Shown here piece by piece: positions 34,683-44,042 of a stretch of 64,000 nucleotides of DNA. Within the stretch, counting starts at the first letter, position 1. Each line of letters opens with the position of its first letter. The notes beneath the pieces are model-generated. The model ran no database searches, was not told the DNA's origin, and saw nothing but the letters and a program-made list of their open reading frames with translations. Source of the DNA: a virus. The stretch spans positions 1 to 64,000 of the IMG/VR virus record IMGVR_UViG_3300031787_000016; one strand, 5' to 3'. The position numbers were made by a program, and so were the translations under genes.

Positions 34683-34707
34683 TGTTATACTGTATTTATT
34701 ATACATG
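34683..34707. promoter_or_regulatory. Conserved divergent operator/promoter (module 2)
   Basis: The same 25 bases as 30172-30196, inverted. The plus-strand extended -10 TGTGTTATACT (34681-34691) points to the endonuclease; TATAAT on the minus strand points to the RHH gene. Perfect conservation while flanks differ implies selection on protein binding. Confidence 0.8.
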
Positions 34708-34724
34708 GATATGGGATATTTGCA

Positions 34725-35621
34725 ATGGCTGACACTTGGATTTTGTATAAAACTACGAATTTGTTGAATGGCAAGATTTATGTTGGGGTACATAAAGTTG
34801 CCAATACTGCAAAATCTAGGAAATATTTAGGTAGTGGTGACGGTCTACGTGCGGCAATCAATAAACATGGCAGAGAAAATTTTACTAGAGCTACGTTAGC
34901 TGAATTTAGCTGCGCCGATGATGCTTATGAAGCTGAAGAAGAGATGGTCAATAAAGAGTTTATAAGCCGTGAAGATATCTACAATATGAAAATTGGTGGA
35001 AGGGGATGTAAAGGCTTAGCTCTTACAGAAGAGCATAAGGCAAAAATTAGTGCTTTTAACAAAGGTAAGGTTATTACACAAGAAACCAAAGCTAAGATTG
35101 CGGCTGCTAAAAAAGGGAAAGAACGTGATATTCAAACACGTGAAAAAATAAGTAACTCACTGAAAGGTAAGGTACAATCACCTGAAACCAGAGCCAAAAG
35201 AAGTATTTCTTGTAAAGGTAATACTAATGGTCTTGGTTATCGTCATACTGAAGAGGCTAAAGCTAAAATTAGTATTAATAGTAAAAATTGTAGTAAAGAA
35301 ACTAGAGACAAAATAAGCGCTGCGGGTAAAGGAAGGGTATTCTCACCTGAAACCAGAGCAAAAATGAGTGCGTCAGCCAAAGGGAAAATTGTTACAGAAG
35401 AAGCTAAAACTAACATGAGGGCAGCTTCTCCTAATAGCAAACCTGTAATAATAGACGATAAATATTATATATCAATTTCTCAAGCTGCCCGATTTCAAAA
35501 AATAGCTCTCATTACCGCTCAAAGAAGATTTAAAAGTTGTGAACCTGAATGGTTAGGGTGGCGTTTTGCTACTGAGGAAGAAATTACTAGTTTTTTGGAA
35601 GGGGGAGCGTCGGAGGAGTAA
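34725..35621 (+). CDS. GIY-YIG homing endonuclease with NUMOD3 repeats (module 2)
   Basis: 298 residues from ATG 34725; the longer frame from 34569 reads through the RHH gene and operator. Nuclease TWILYKTTNLLNGKIYVGVH, Arg in KSRKYLGSG, Glu in EAEEEMVNKEF, then about six NUMOD3 repeats (LTEEHKAKISAFNKG, SPETRAKRSISCKG) and a C-terminal DNA-binding domain (ISISQAARFQKIALITAQRR). It has about three more repeats than module 1. Its 3' end overlaps the 1636-residue gene by 35 bases. Confidence 0.85.
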   Translation: MADTWILYKTTNLLNGKIYVGVHKVANTAKSRKYLGSGDGLRAAINKHGRENFTRATLAEFSCADDAYEAEEEMVNKEFISREDIYNMKIGGRGCKGLALTEEHKAKISAFNKGKVITQETKAKIAAAKKGKERDIQTREKISNSLKGKVQSPETRAKRSISCKGNTNGLGYRHTEEAKAKISINSKNCSKETRDKISAAGKGRVFSPETRAKMSASAKGKIVTEEAKTNMRAASPNSKPVIIDDKYYISISQAARFQKIALITAQRRFKSCEPEWLGWRFATEEEITSFLEGGASEE

Positions 35622-38600
35622 ATTCCATCAGATATCTTTGAACACCATACGTGACCCTGAATCCAGTTATGTAACCGCTAAAATTGGTTATGGCATAGCC
35701 TAAATTTAGGGTGGAATCCCAACCCATATCACTATTCTTGAGCTTATCAACCAAAATACCATCTAGGTATAATTTTGTAGATTTTGTAGCTGAGGAGTTA
35801 ACCATACTCAAATGGAACCATTGTTTTGATTCAATGTCTTCAGCTACCATCGGACTTGTATAGTTTGGTTGTGATTTGTAACAGCGAATTGTATTTTCGT
35901 CATTAAAGGCAAAGATTTTTGGTGAATTAGAACCCGACGAGAGAATGCCTTGAAGGATGCTATTAGAGGAAAAAGAACCACTTGAAGAGCCCCCATCGAT
36001 TACTACAGATTCTGGCACATATTCAAATGAATCTGTTAAATCTCCCACTGACACATTGTTACTTTTTGTAAAAACAGAAGAAATAGCACTATTGAATGTA
36101 TTACTGAGAGAAGTTACTACGCGATATCCTATACTTCCAGCTCTTTTTCCCCATTCCGCAACAAATCCTTTTTCTGCCTTAACTCTATTGAGTTCTACAA
36201 TAGGTGATTCCAATGCTGAATTGCTAGTAACTGAGACACTATTTACATCACCGACCAACTTATTATCGAATCCATCCACTTTCCTAGAAAAATCACTCGT
36301 ATTTGAGATGTCAACTACATAATCAGTAGCTCCAGCAACATCACTCCAACTAATATCAAATGAAGTTGGTGTAACCGACGATGCAGGACTTGCAATAGGG
36401 GCAGAAAGAGAGAATGTGGTCAGCGATGACAGATAGATATAGAACTCGATGCAATAATCCTGATTGGCTGATAGGGGCTGATTCAGTGTCGCTACCAAAC
36501 TTGAACCCTGACCTGAAAACTTCATCGATTTAAGCAAACCCGTAGGGAAAGTATCATTTACTACGGTCACATTGTTTACTGCAATTGAGCATTCGTATTG
36601 GCTCTCATCAATAATATTTGTTCCAGTGGGTTGAATGAAGAGCAGCAAATTGTTGTAGTAGGGGTCGGGAAGGTAAGCGGGAACTACAGCAGCCCTAGTC
36701 AATGTGTTTGACGCTAAATTAGGTGTTCCAATTGCAGAGTTGACAGCATTAGCCAAAACTGCTAAGCTAAAATCTCCGCTTGTGAGAGCTTGCACTTCAA
36801 AAGTGTATACGTTGTTATTACTTGCTTTTGTTAAGCCGCCTACAATACAATTAGTGAGTGTCAGCGAAACCAAACTGAACGCTGGGGCATCTTTATTGAG
36901 TGTGGCAGTTGCATAGAGCTTAAAGCTGTTATCGTTAGGCTGCGTAGTCGCCAAAACAATAGTAAAAGGGCTATTCTCAACAAATACTGAAGTTCCGTTA
37001 GTAGTCGCGCTAAAATCCTTGTTAGGTAGGCTTGGCTCATCGTGAATAGCAATGTTGAAATATACTTGTTGGTCAATTGTCTCGTCTACTAGAAGTGTGG
37101 CGACATAAGTATTGTAAATGGTGTTGGTAACAGTTGCAGCTTGCCCTAAAATTGTCACTACAGGCAAGTTAGTAAGTGCGATGATACTGTTGAAGGTAAG
37201 CGACAGCGTATTGCCGTTGATAGCCTTATTTGGCACATTGTTGTCCGACACTAGCGAAATGTAGTCAAGCAGTTCGCTAACATCAAGGATATTTGTCACT
37301 TGGTTGTACGGAATCAGAGGTACATCATGTTGGTAAGCTGTGTAGAGTGCTTTCCCTACAGTCAAGCGTAAGTTCGACAGAAAATAAGGGGCTTGGGTAA
37401 CCCTATTCTCATAGTAACCAACTTTGAGCGCTCCACTTGAGATATTTAGTACTGTGGAAGATTCTACAAGCCCGATACGCAGTCCATTACGGTAAAAGCG
37501 ATATACATTACCTTTCTTAGTAATTGCAAAGTGTGGAAATTTCTGTTGAAGAGTATATGCCCCATTTTCGTAGGCTGGATAAATGGGCGCTCCGCTTGAG
37601 AAAATGTCTGACTCTCGCAGAGTGACCGCAGGAAACAGGTTACTGGTCAAATCGATGCTGCGAACTACCTGAATATTCCCATTTACTGCCAAGATTGCAA
37701 AGCCCGTACCTTCTTTTTCTACAGAAAAGAGATGAGTGGTGTTTTGAGGATTGAAAGTGTTGCCGCGATAATGAAACTCAATAGTCCAATCCCCATTCAT
37801 AACCAAAGACGACCCCTGACCAATCGCCTCGAAGTTATCATACGTCAATCCAGACTGCTCTAATTGAGGCACTACGGCAAGAGAGGAGTTTGTGCCTATA
37901 GGAAAGACCGTCGAGCTAAATAACGTGTTGTTAGGGATTATTTCGTCAAGCTGGTATTGGTTTGGTGAAACATCGTAAAACGTGTTGGATAAATCTAAAG
38001 GTAGCTGTAAAATTGGGAAAGCTTCGGCATAAACTCGCGCCAATAAATTGCTTTTCGATGAACTAATGGCTCCATCGGTTACACCAGCACCTTCTAGTGC
38101 CTGAACATATACTACACCTTGTTTTTCGGGCGTAACGTTGAATTGATATGTCTGCGTAATCTCGTTAATCAAAACTAAGTTGGAAAGAACTCCGTTACTA
38201 ACTCCAACCTTAGTGATATCAAATGTAATGATTGCTGCATCCCAAGTGAGTGTACAAGTAAATGACTCGTTAATATAAGGACTTGAACCACTAGTAATTG
38301 TGGGTATAGGGGCATTTTTATTAATTACATAGGTTTGACCAGTAAAACTGAGTTCACCAGTGTAGTTTGAGATAAGCGTATTAGTTCCTTTATACTTAAC
38401 CGTTCGCCTATCTACAAAATTGAGAGTCAGCTTACCGTTACCAGTTCCAGTATTAGCAGTTACAACATATTCCAACTCATTATTCTTAACCAATGAAACG
38501 AGGGACGCACCTGACACCCCTTCTATCTGAGTCAAGCTAAAATCCGCTAGAACAAAACTGTCAAACGCCTGAGCAACGTAAACATACCATTGACAAGTAC

Positions 38601-40497
38601 CTGTGCTGATAGATGGATTATTGATTACAGGAACTATTGCAAGAATACGTGCTTTAGGGTGAGTGAGGACACCTGTAGTAGTAGGGAGTGGTTGAAGACA
38701 ATGAGAATAGAAATAATCGTTAGGAACTGTCGTACTTATAAATCGAGCTGTATTTGTTACTCGTAAACCTTTGACCCCAAGACTTCTTTTAGACGATGCG
38801 TTGGAAGACACCCAAGGCGTATACAAACTACCAAAATTAAGTTCTAGCTTAGCGCTCTCTTGGTATAAAGTTCCTGAATATGCAACTGTCTTAACCAAAA
38901 CCCCATTAACATAGAAATATAGGTTATTTTCTTCCCTTGAAACTGCAAAATGAGTGTTGGGTTCAGAAAAAGGAGAGGCAATAGCTGTTGTGCTTGTAGT
39001 TATGTTAGAAGTGATACTAGCATTGTGATAAAAGATAATATCTGAACTTGGCAGGAAATAATTTGTAGTTGGGTATGTTGGGTTGACGCTGTTATTTGTT
39101 TCCGAAGCAAAGCTGCGCCAAGTGGTTCCGTCTTCGCTTACACTAAAACTAATGTAAGGGGCAGTTCGTGCAAAACCCCCTTGACCAGCATAATCTGCAT
39201 AAAAATTGAAGTCGATACTAGCAACCAGCTTACCGTTAGATGTCAACTTGAGTAGATTGACTTTTTCGACACCTTCAGTATTTGAAAGATTGTTTGCTAA
39301 CCAATCTAGCAATGTTTTTGCTGTAGTAAGAGGCGCACTATTCTCAAAAAGCCCTAAATAGAGTTCTAGCGTCCATGTAGAGGTAGATAGGTTAGTCGTA
39401 ATTTGTTCTGAGACGTATGTGGTATTGCCGTCAAGTTCTAAGAAGCCAGTATTGAAATTTGGAGTGTTCTGGCGGAGAGTAGGGCTGGCTAGGCGTTTTA
39501 GGTTTGAGGCGTAATTGTAAGCGTCAAATTGGAGAGGAAAGTTGAAAAGAGTATCTGAGTAGTTGGGGTCAATACGGTTGGCTATTCCAGACTTAGGGAA
39601 AGGCAGTGTGACGCTATAAAATGTCGAGGGGTATCTAGCAATATTTTCAGTGATACGAAAGTTGGATATACCACCGCTAAAGCTTGCATCTATTAGGTTA
39701 GTTACTTGATTGCCGAACGAACTAAAAAATGGTGAAATACCTAAGAATAGCCTATAGTCTCTTGTATCTATATTATTAGCTACAGAATGTGCCAAGTTAA
39801 AGTTACAAGCTGATACATGAGTTTCTAGGAAATTAAGGAATGTTTGTAAAGTATTGCCAATACGCTGAATGCAAACCGTGTAGAACGTTCCAGTAACAAT
39901 TGGTGAGTTGTTTATTTTAAAGCTTGCACCTTTAGCAGAAAAATAAAGGTCTGAGTTGACTAAAAATAAGCCATAGCCGCCAGTTGCACCTAATGCTGGC
40001 AATTGGGAAGGATTAAAAACATTTGAGTTGAGGCAAGTGTTTACAGAAAAGATAGTTTGTATTGGTACTATATTGTCCGTGAAAAACGAAAGCTCGATAG
40101 TGAAATTACCAGTACCAAGACTGAAACCATCTGACCAACCACTGAGTTGAATATCAGCATAGGTAGGAAGGACATTAGAGACATTTTGCCCAGTATTAAG
40201 CTCTGCGGCTCTATTAATGCGATTGAGGTAGTTGGGTATGTAAAGACAAGAGGTTACGCCAGCAAGACTTGGAATATCATTTATAGGGTAGTTTATTGAA
40301 GATTCGGTGTTTGTGCCAGTGTAGTTTTTGACATGGCGCTGATATCTGGAGTAATCTCGGCTGAAAGGCAAACCTCGACTGTTATCGGCTGCGTTGCCTG
40401 ATATGAGCAAGATAACGTCGTTGAAATATACGTCCTCGACCACAGAGTTAGTGGCATCGGCGCTTGCTAGGTATTTTGCGAGTGTTTTTCCTTCCAT
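35587..40497 (-). CDS. Giant multi-LamG adhesin/tail protein
   Basis: 1636 residues with at least four LamG/ConA-like domains. Typical pieces: NFTIELSFFTDNIVPIQTIF, GISNFRITENIARYPSTFY, WTIEFHYRGNTFN, LRLTVGKALYTAY, and near the end FSGYITGFRVTYGVQRY. Beta-sandwich linkers lie between. An FN3-type domain (TPTSFDISWSDVAGATDYVV) splits the last LamG domain. The product is likely a long glycan-binding virion fibre. The 3' end overlaps the homing endonuclease gene, a usual insertion edge. Confidence 0.8.
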   Translation of the reverse strand: MEGKTLAKYLASADATNSVVEDVYFNDVILLISGNAADNSRGLPFSRDYSRYQRHVKNYTGTNTESSINYPINDIPSLAGVTSCLYIPNYLNRINRAAELNTGQNVSNVLPTYADIQLSGWSDGFSLGTGNFTIELSFFTDNIVPIQTIFSVNTCLNSNVFNPSQLPALGATGGYGLFLVNSDLYFSAKGASFKINNSPIVTGTFYTVCIQRIGNTLQTFLNFLETHVSACNFNLAHSVANNIDTRDYRLFLGISPFFSSFGNQVTNLIDASFSGGISNFRITENIARYPSTFYSVTLPFPKSGIANRIDPNYSDTLFNFPLQFDAYNYASNLKRLASPTLRQNTPNFNTGFLELDGNTTYVSEQITTNLSTSTWTLELYLGLFENSAPLTTAKTLLDWLANNLSNTEGVEKVNLLKLTSNGKLVASIDFNFYADYAGQGGFARTAPYISFSVSEDGTTWRSFASETNNSVNPTYPTTNYFLPSSDIIFYHNASITSNITTSTTAIASPFSEPNTHFAVSREENNLYFYVNGVLVKTVAYSGTLYQESAKLELNFGSLYTPWVSSNASSKRSLGVKGLRVTNTARFISTTVPNDYFYSHCLQPLPTTTGVLTHPKARILAIVPVINNPSISTGTCQWYVYVAQAFDSFVLADFSLTQIEGVSGASLVSLVKNNELEYVVTANTGTGNGKLTLNFVDRRTVKYKGTNTLISNYTGELSFTGQTYVINKNAPIPTITSGSSPYINESFTCTLTWDAAIITFDITKVGVSNGVLSNLVLINEITQTYQFNVTPEKQGVVYVQALEGAGVTDGAISSSKSNLLARVYAEAFPILQLPLDLSNTFYDVSPNQYQLDEIIPNNTLFSSTVFPIGTNSSLAVVPQLEQSGLTYDNFEAIGQGSSLVMNGDWTIEFHYRGNTFNPQNTTHLFSVEKEGTGFAILAVNGNIQVVRSIDLTSNLFPAVTLRESDIFSSGAPIYPAYENGAYTLQQKFPHFAITKKGNVYRFYRNGLRIGLVESSTVLNISSGALKVGYYENRVTQAPYFLSNLRLTVGKALYTAYQHDVPLIPYNQVTNILDVSELLDYISLVSDNNVPNKAINGNTLSLTFNSIIALTNLPVVTILGQAATVTNTIYNTYVATLLVDETIDQQVYFNIAIHDEPSLPNKDFSATTNGTSVFVENSPFTIVLATTQPNDNSFKLYATATLNKDAPAFSLVSLTLTNCIVGGLTKASNNNVYTFEVQALTSGDFSLAVLANAVNSAIGTPNLASNTLTRAAVVPAYLPDPYYNNLLLFIQPTGTNIIDESQYECSIAVNNVTVVNDTFPTGLLKSMKFSGQGSSLVATLNQPLSANQDYCIEFYIYLSSLTTFSLSAPIASPASSVTPTSFDISWSDVAGATDYVVDISNTSDFSRKVDGFDNKLVGDVNSVSVTSNSALESPIVELNRVKAEKGFVAEWGKRAGSIGYRVVTSLSNTFNSAISSVFTKSNNVSVGDLTDSFEYVPESVVIDGGSSSGSFSSNSILQGILSSGSNSPKIFAFNDENTIRCYKSQPNYTSPMVAEDIESKQWFHLSMVNSSATKSTKLYLDGILVDKLKNSDMGWDSTLNLGYAITNFSGYITGFRVTYGVQRYLMEFTPPTLPLPKN

Positions 40498-40555
40498 AGT
40501 TTCATTATACCGTGACTAGATATACCCCTGAAGATACAGTTACTTGCAAATTACC

Positions 40556-40566
40556 TATGCTATAGT
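40556..40566 (+). promoter_or_regulatory. Extended -10 promoter
   Basis: TATGCTATAGT, hexamer TATAGT with TG one base upstream, 33 bases before ATG 40599. The leader GTAATCAATTAACCACG matches that of the paralogue at 26867. Confidence 0.6.
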
Positions 40567-40598
40567 AAAAAAGTAATCAATTAACCACGTATTTTTGT

Positions 40599-41447
40599 AT
40601 GTCTTCTATCGAAATTGTTTCTCCCACTATTGTTGACGGTATTGAGTTCTATGTGAGTACTGACGGAAAGCATTGTGGTGTAAGTCAAGTAGGTCTTGCT
40701 AGGTTGTGCGGAGTTGGTGAGTCTGGTATACGGAGCCTTTTAACGAAACTAGGTGGTTCTAGCGTTCGCACTGTAGAGGCAAAAAATCTCCTCAAAGACT
40801 TGAAGGGTAAGGATTTATACCTCGCACTTGGAAGCAACCAGCAAGCTAAAATCATTAACGGAAAAGTTGCGGCACGTATCATTAGGTATTTTGCTTTTGA
40901 GTCAGTTAAACAGACAGATGAAGCTAAATTTTCCCTTGGTAAGTTTGCTGAGATTGGTATTGACACTTGGATTAAAGAGGTCACTGGTTTTGCCGAATCC
41001 AACGACATTGCTGGAATGTTCAAGTCGATTTCTAGTCAACTTAACTTGATGGCTTCAGAGATTACTGAAATGAAGGTGCAACTCATTCAAACTGAAGGGT
41101 ATCGCGCCGCTAGAGTTGAATTAGGTGGACTTCGCGAATGGATGGAGGGTATTGAAGCAAAAGAGTTCTTGGAAGCCAGCAAGAATGTTGATGAGGCTGA
41201 ACCAGTGTACACGTTAAATGAGTGGGCTTTAATGGCTCAAGACGGATTGATATTAAGTCGCAGTAACAAACACGCTATCGCAAATCTTGCCTCTTCAGTG
41301 TACAAAATGATGGCTTTAGAGATGCCTCCCAAGAAGCAGATGTTGAATGCAAAAGGTCACAAACTACCCCCCGTCCAAGCCTATCCAGAGAAACATTTTG
41401 TACTTCTCAATCTTTGCTACTCGAAACTAGTGGCAAAACTAAATTAG
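40599..41447 (+). CDS. YVSxDG-type putative regulator (copy 2)
   Basis: 282 residues, exactly the length of the paralogue at 26867. GIEFYVSTDGKHCGVSQVGL, ARLCGVGESGIRSLLTKLG (helix-turn-helix-like), NGKVAARIIRYFAFESVK and DTWIKEVTGFAES align with copy 1. The C-terminal halves have diverged. A DNA-binding regulatory role is inferred. A palindromic repeat separates it from the convergent gene at 41498. Confidence 0.7.
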   Translation: MSSIEIVSPTIVDGIEFYVSTDGKHCGVSQVGLARLCGVGESGIRSLLTKLGGSSVRTVEAKNLLKDLKGKDLYLALGSNQQAKIINGKVAARIIRYFAFESVKQTDEAKFSLGKFAEIGIDTWIKEVTGFAESNDIAGMFKSISSQLNLMASEITEMKVQLIQTEGYRAARVELGGLREWMEGIEAKEFLEASKNVDEAEPVYTLNEWALMAQDGLILSRSNKHAIANLASSVYKMMALEMPPKKQMLNAKGHKLPPVQAYPEKHFVLLNLCYSKLVAKLN

Positions 41448-41455
41448 CTCAACTA

Positions 41456-41511
41456 AGCTGACGCTCACTTCTTTTCTGCACCGAGCGTCAGCTTGCGCTA
41501 GCTGCGAGTCT
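41456..41511. repeat. TTTTCTGC-anchored palindromic repeat (copy B)
   Basis: AGCTGACGCTC (41456-41466) and GAGCGTCAGCT (41483-41493) are inverted around CTTCTTTTCTGCACC; then GCGCTAGCTGCGAGTC as in copy A at 5706-5726. It lies between two convergent genes and may also terminate them. Confidence 0.7.
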
Positions 41512-42259
41512 TACTGAAGTTTGCCATGTGTGTAAATTCACGCTTAAATCCTACGTTGATTTCTTCTGGGATACTTACGTCTCGATTATTTCTAAGTCTA
41601 CCTAAAGAGCGACCCTTAATTTTGAAATCTTCTGGTCTTAGTCCTGCATTCTGCATTGCATACCAAATACTAGGTTCTTCAATACTTACTTTTCCAGTCT
41701 TAGCATTTTGTCTTGTAGCAACGCTTTGCATAATTGCTGTATTGACATCTGGAGATACATTGAGACGACCTGTATAAACGTGGTCAGTCGGGAAACCTAA
41801 AGAATCTGCAATTTTACTATTAGTCTTCATAGCGACCATTGCTGGCATTCTTGTAGAGCCAATCTTTTTACCTGCAACTGGTAATTGAAGTAAACTTTTT
41901 TGAATATCGTCAGGGATGTCTAGTTTGGATGTTTTTCCACCTATAAGCGCTGAACCTCTAGCAGCATGAGCCATAGTGCCATAGCTAGGAAAATTAGAAG
42001 TGAGCAAATTGCCAAACTCATCTAATTCTGGGATATGAATACCACCTCTAGGTAAAGTCAAACTAGAAGAGTCTGGAAGCAGATGAACAGAGCCTCCCTT
42101 ACCTTTTAACACTGACTTTCTTGATTGCCCTACTTCTCTAGGCAACTCAGGGAAAGCATTATACTTATCATTGATGTATATGCCTCCAGACCATTTATTA
42201 GGGTCTGGTTTTGTTCCATAAGCTCCCTTCGGGGCAATTTTAACGTTATATCCAGCCAT
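41498..42259 (-). CDS. Virion-type protein with FANF-like C-terminus
   Basis: 253 residues. Basic and glycine-containing (RKSVLKGKGGSVHLLPDS, PRGGIHIPELDEFGNLL). Ends FKREFTHMANFSKTRS, related to the FANF termini of other proteins here. Five bases downstream of the 536-residue gene, so in one operon with it. Function unknown. Confidence 0.65.
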   Translation of the reverse strand: MAGYNVKIAPKGAYGTKPDPNKWSGGIYINDKYNAFPELPREVGQSRKSVLKGKGGSVHLLPDSSSLTLPRGGIHIPELDEFGNLLTSNFPSYGTMAHAARGSALIGGKTSKLDIPDDIQKSLLQLPVAGKKIGSTRMPAMVAMKTNSKIADSLGFPTDHVYTGRLNVSPDVNTAIMQSVATRQNAKTGKVSIEEPSIWYAMQNAGLRPEDFKIKGRSLGRLRNNRDVSIPEEINVGFKREFTHMANFSKTRS

Positions 42260-42264
42260 ATTAG

Positions 42265-43875
42265 TTACCCTGCATCTGTTGTGGCTATCTTGCCTCGTTT
42301 TTTTACTATCCCTAATGAATCTCTTCGTGCAGAAAAAAGAATGATGTCAGACTTCCCGTTACCAGACAGAACTGGAGTTGCACCGCTTGGGAACAGAATA
42401 CTGCTATCAAAAGCCACTACCCCTGTTTTCTGCACCAATTCAATAATCACTGCTTTGGTTTGGTTATTTGCAAGCGTGGCGCTAATGTTGATGTTAGTCA
42501 CTGTATTGCTGATGTCTGTGTTAGGACAATTTAACACAATATAGTCATAATCTTCATCCAGACTGTAAGTATAGTTCGTCGGTGAGTTAATGGTTCGTGT
42601 ATCGGTCTTAATTTGGTCGCCAAGGGCAGTTATCACCTCTGAAGACAGCTTTGCCAGTCCAACGCTCCCATCAGGCAGTGCAGGGTCAAAAATCACCCAT
42701 CTGCCAGTTGTCGGATTAGCATTAGGAATCAGAACTGTATCACCGTTATCAGCCAGCACCGAAGCAGCATCGTATTTGTAAGGTCTGTTGACCGATTCGA
42801 CCAAACGTACCTGCCCAGACTTGTATTGCACTGAGTTGAGTGACTTGAGCGCCGCAATGTTGTCCACTGGAGCGTCCCAAAAAAGCAGGTCTTGTAAAAG
42901 AGAGTAATTAACCAGTTTGGGGTAGATGCTAATAAAACTTTGTGCGGATACGCCATCTAGAAGCTGCGAGGAAGGTGTGACTTCTATCACTACTGCTGAA
43001 CCGTTGGGGATTCCCTTGTTAAACGCAATATCGAGTGTGGGGTACTCTTGAATGACTCCGAGATTGTCAATGCCAGTCGTATCCAGCACAAACGAAGTGA
43101 GGTTCACGTAGCCAATGATTTTGACACCAAATACGAGCCTAATAGCTGGGTCAGAGGTGTATTCACTTAAATTGAGGCGCAAACCCGTCAAAGTACCGCC
43201 TGTATCGTTCATAATCCAGTATTTGACAGGAACTGGTATTGAGTTGATATTTTCGAGTGGAGCAACGAGTAAAGTCTCTTGGTCAGCACTGATTACGTCG
43301 ATTTCGGCTAATGCGGTCGTTTCGTAGAGGCTTGCTTCACGGGTTTTTAGCCACCTGCCGCTACTGTGGTTGAGAACTGTTACGTTATCTACGGGGTCTG
43401 AAGCACTGCTAACAAATTCGTATACAAAACCGTTTCCTGATAATTGTACGCGATAGCCAGTTATAACACCTGCCAGTGTTGCAATGTCCGAAGGGTTAGA
43501 GTAGCTGGTCGCTCCGTTGATGGTCGAATTTGAGGTAATAACCAAGTCGCCCAAGGTTCTTGGGGTAATGTAGTCTGACTCGAAATGGTCGAGTTTGCTA
43601 ATAATTCTGCTAGTCGTGTAGTCATTTGTAGTGCTTACGCTGATTAAAGTTTCTTTTATATCTTCGTATGATAAAGTTGTGAAATTTGCGGCAGCTATTG
43701 TAATTGTGCCACTTGCACCTACGACAAGAGATTTTACGGGTGACGGGGAAGTATACCCAGCGCGATTCCTCCGCCAAAGCCAGAAAAAATATGTACCTGC
43801 GGAGATGCTTCCGCCAGATGTAGTTGTGATGGTTGGTACGGAAAGTGTACGGCTGGCAGCGTAGGTTGTCTTCAT
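42265..43875 (-). CDS. Fibre-like structural protein
   Basis: 536 residues. N-terminal half beta-rich with Ser/Thr (GTYFFWLWRRNRAGYTSPSP), middle LEIDVISADQETLLVAPLEN-type segments, and C-terminal ISNTVTNINISATLANNQTK strands. The repeated phrases of the type LSGNGFVYEFVSSASDPVDN and GRWVIFDPALPDGSVGLAKL are common in phage tail-fibre proteins. Receptor-binding or fibre role inferred. Confidence 0.65.
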   Translation of the reverse strand: MKTTYAASRTLSVPTITTTSGGSISAGTYFFWLWRRNRAGYTSPSPVKSLVVGASGTITIAAANFTTLSYEDIKETLISVSTTNDYTTSRIISKLDHFESDYITPRTLGDLVITSNSTINGATSYSNPSDIATLAGVITGYRVQLSGNGFVYEFVSSASDPVDNVTVLNHSSGRWLKTREASLYETTALAEIDVISADQETLLVAPLENINSIPVPVKYWIMNDTGGTLTGLRLNLSEYTSDPAIRLVFGVKIIGYVNLTSFVLDTTGIDNLGVIQEYPTLDIAFNKGIPNGSAVVIEVTPSSQLLDGVSAQSFISIYPKLVNYSLLQDLLFWDAPVDNIAALKSLNSVQYKSGQVRLVESVNRPYKYDAASVLADNGDTVLIPNANPTTGRWVIFDPALPDGSVGLAKLSSEVITALGDQIKTDTRTINSPTNYTYSLDEDYDYIVLNCPNTDISNTVTNINISATLANNQTKAVIIELVQKTGVVAFDSSILFPSGATPVLSGNGKSDIILFSARRDSLGIVKKRGKIATTDAG

Positions 43876-43877
43876 AT

Positions 43878-44042
43878 TTATTTCATAATCGTGGTGGTTG
43901 TAACTACTGGAGAGATTGGTAGCGTGATGCTCTCATTTCCTTGGGTTATGACAACTTTATCACCCAAAGCTTGCACTCGCGGAATTGCATTTTGAAATCC
44001 TTGCTTGATGTCGGCTAGTGCTTGTGTGTAGTCTTGAGTCAT
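43878..44042 (-). CDS. 54-residue small protein
   Basis: ATG 44042 to TAA 43878. MTQDYTQALADIKQGFQNAI then GDKVVITQGNESITLPISPV: one helix and a small beta part. The upstream gene's stop overlaps its ATG (TAATG) and the next gene starts three bases after its stop, so it belongs to this operon. Confidence 0.65.
   Translation of the reverse strand: MTQDYTQALADIKQGFQNAIPRVQALGDKVVITQGNESITLPISPVVTTTTIMK

Noticed and set aside
34569-34724. N-terminal extension of the GIY-YIG gene at 34725
   Set aside because: It reads antisense to the RHH gene and through the operator; the paralogue aligns from MAETW/MADTW.
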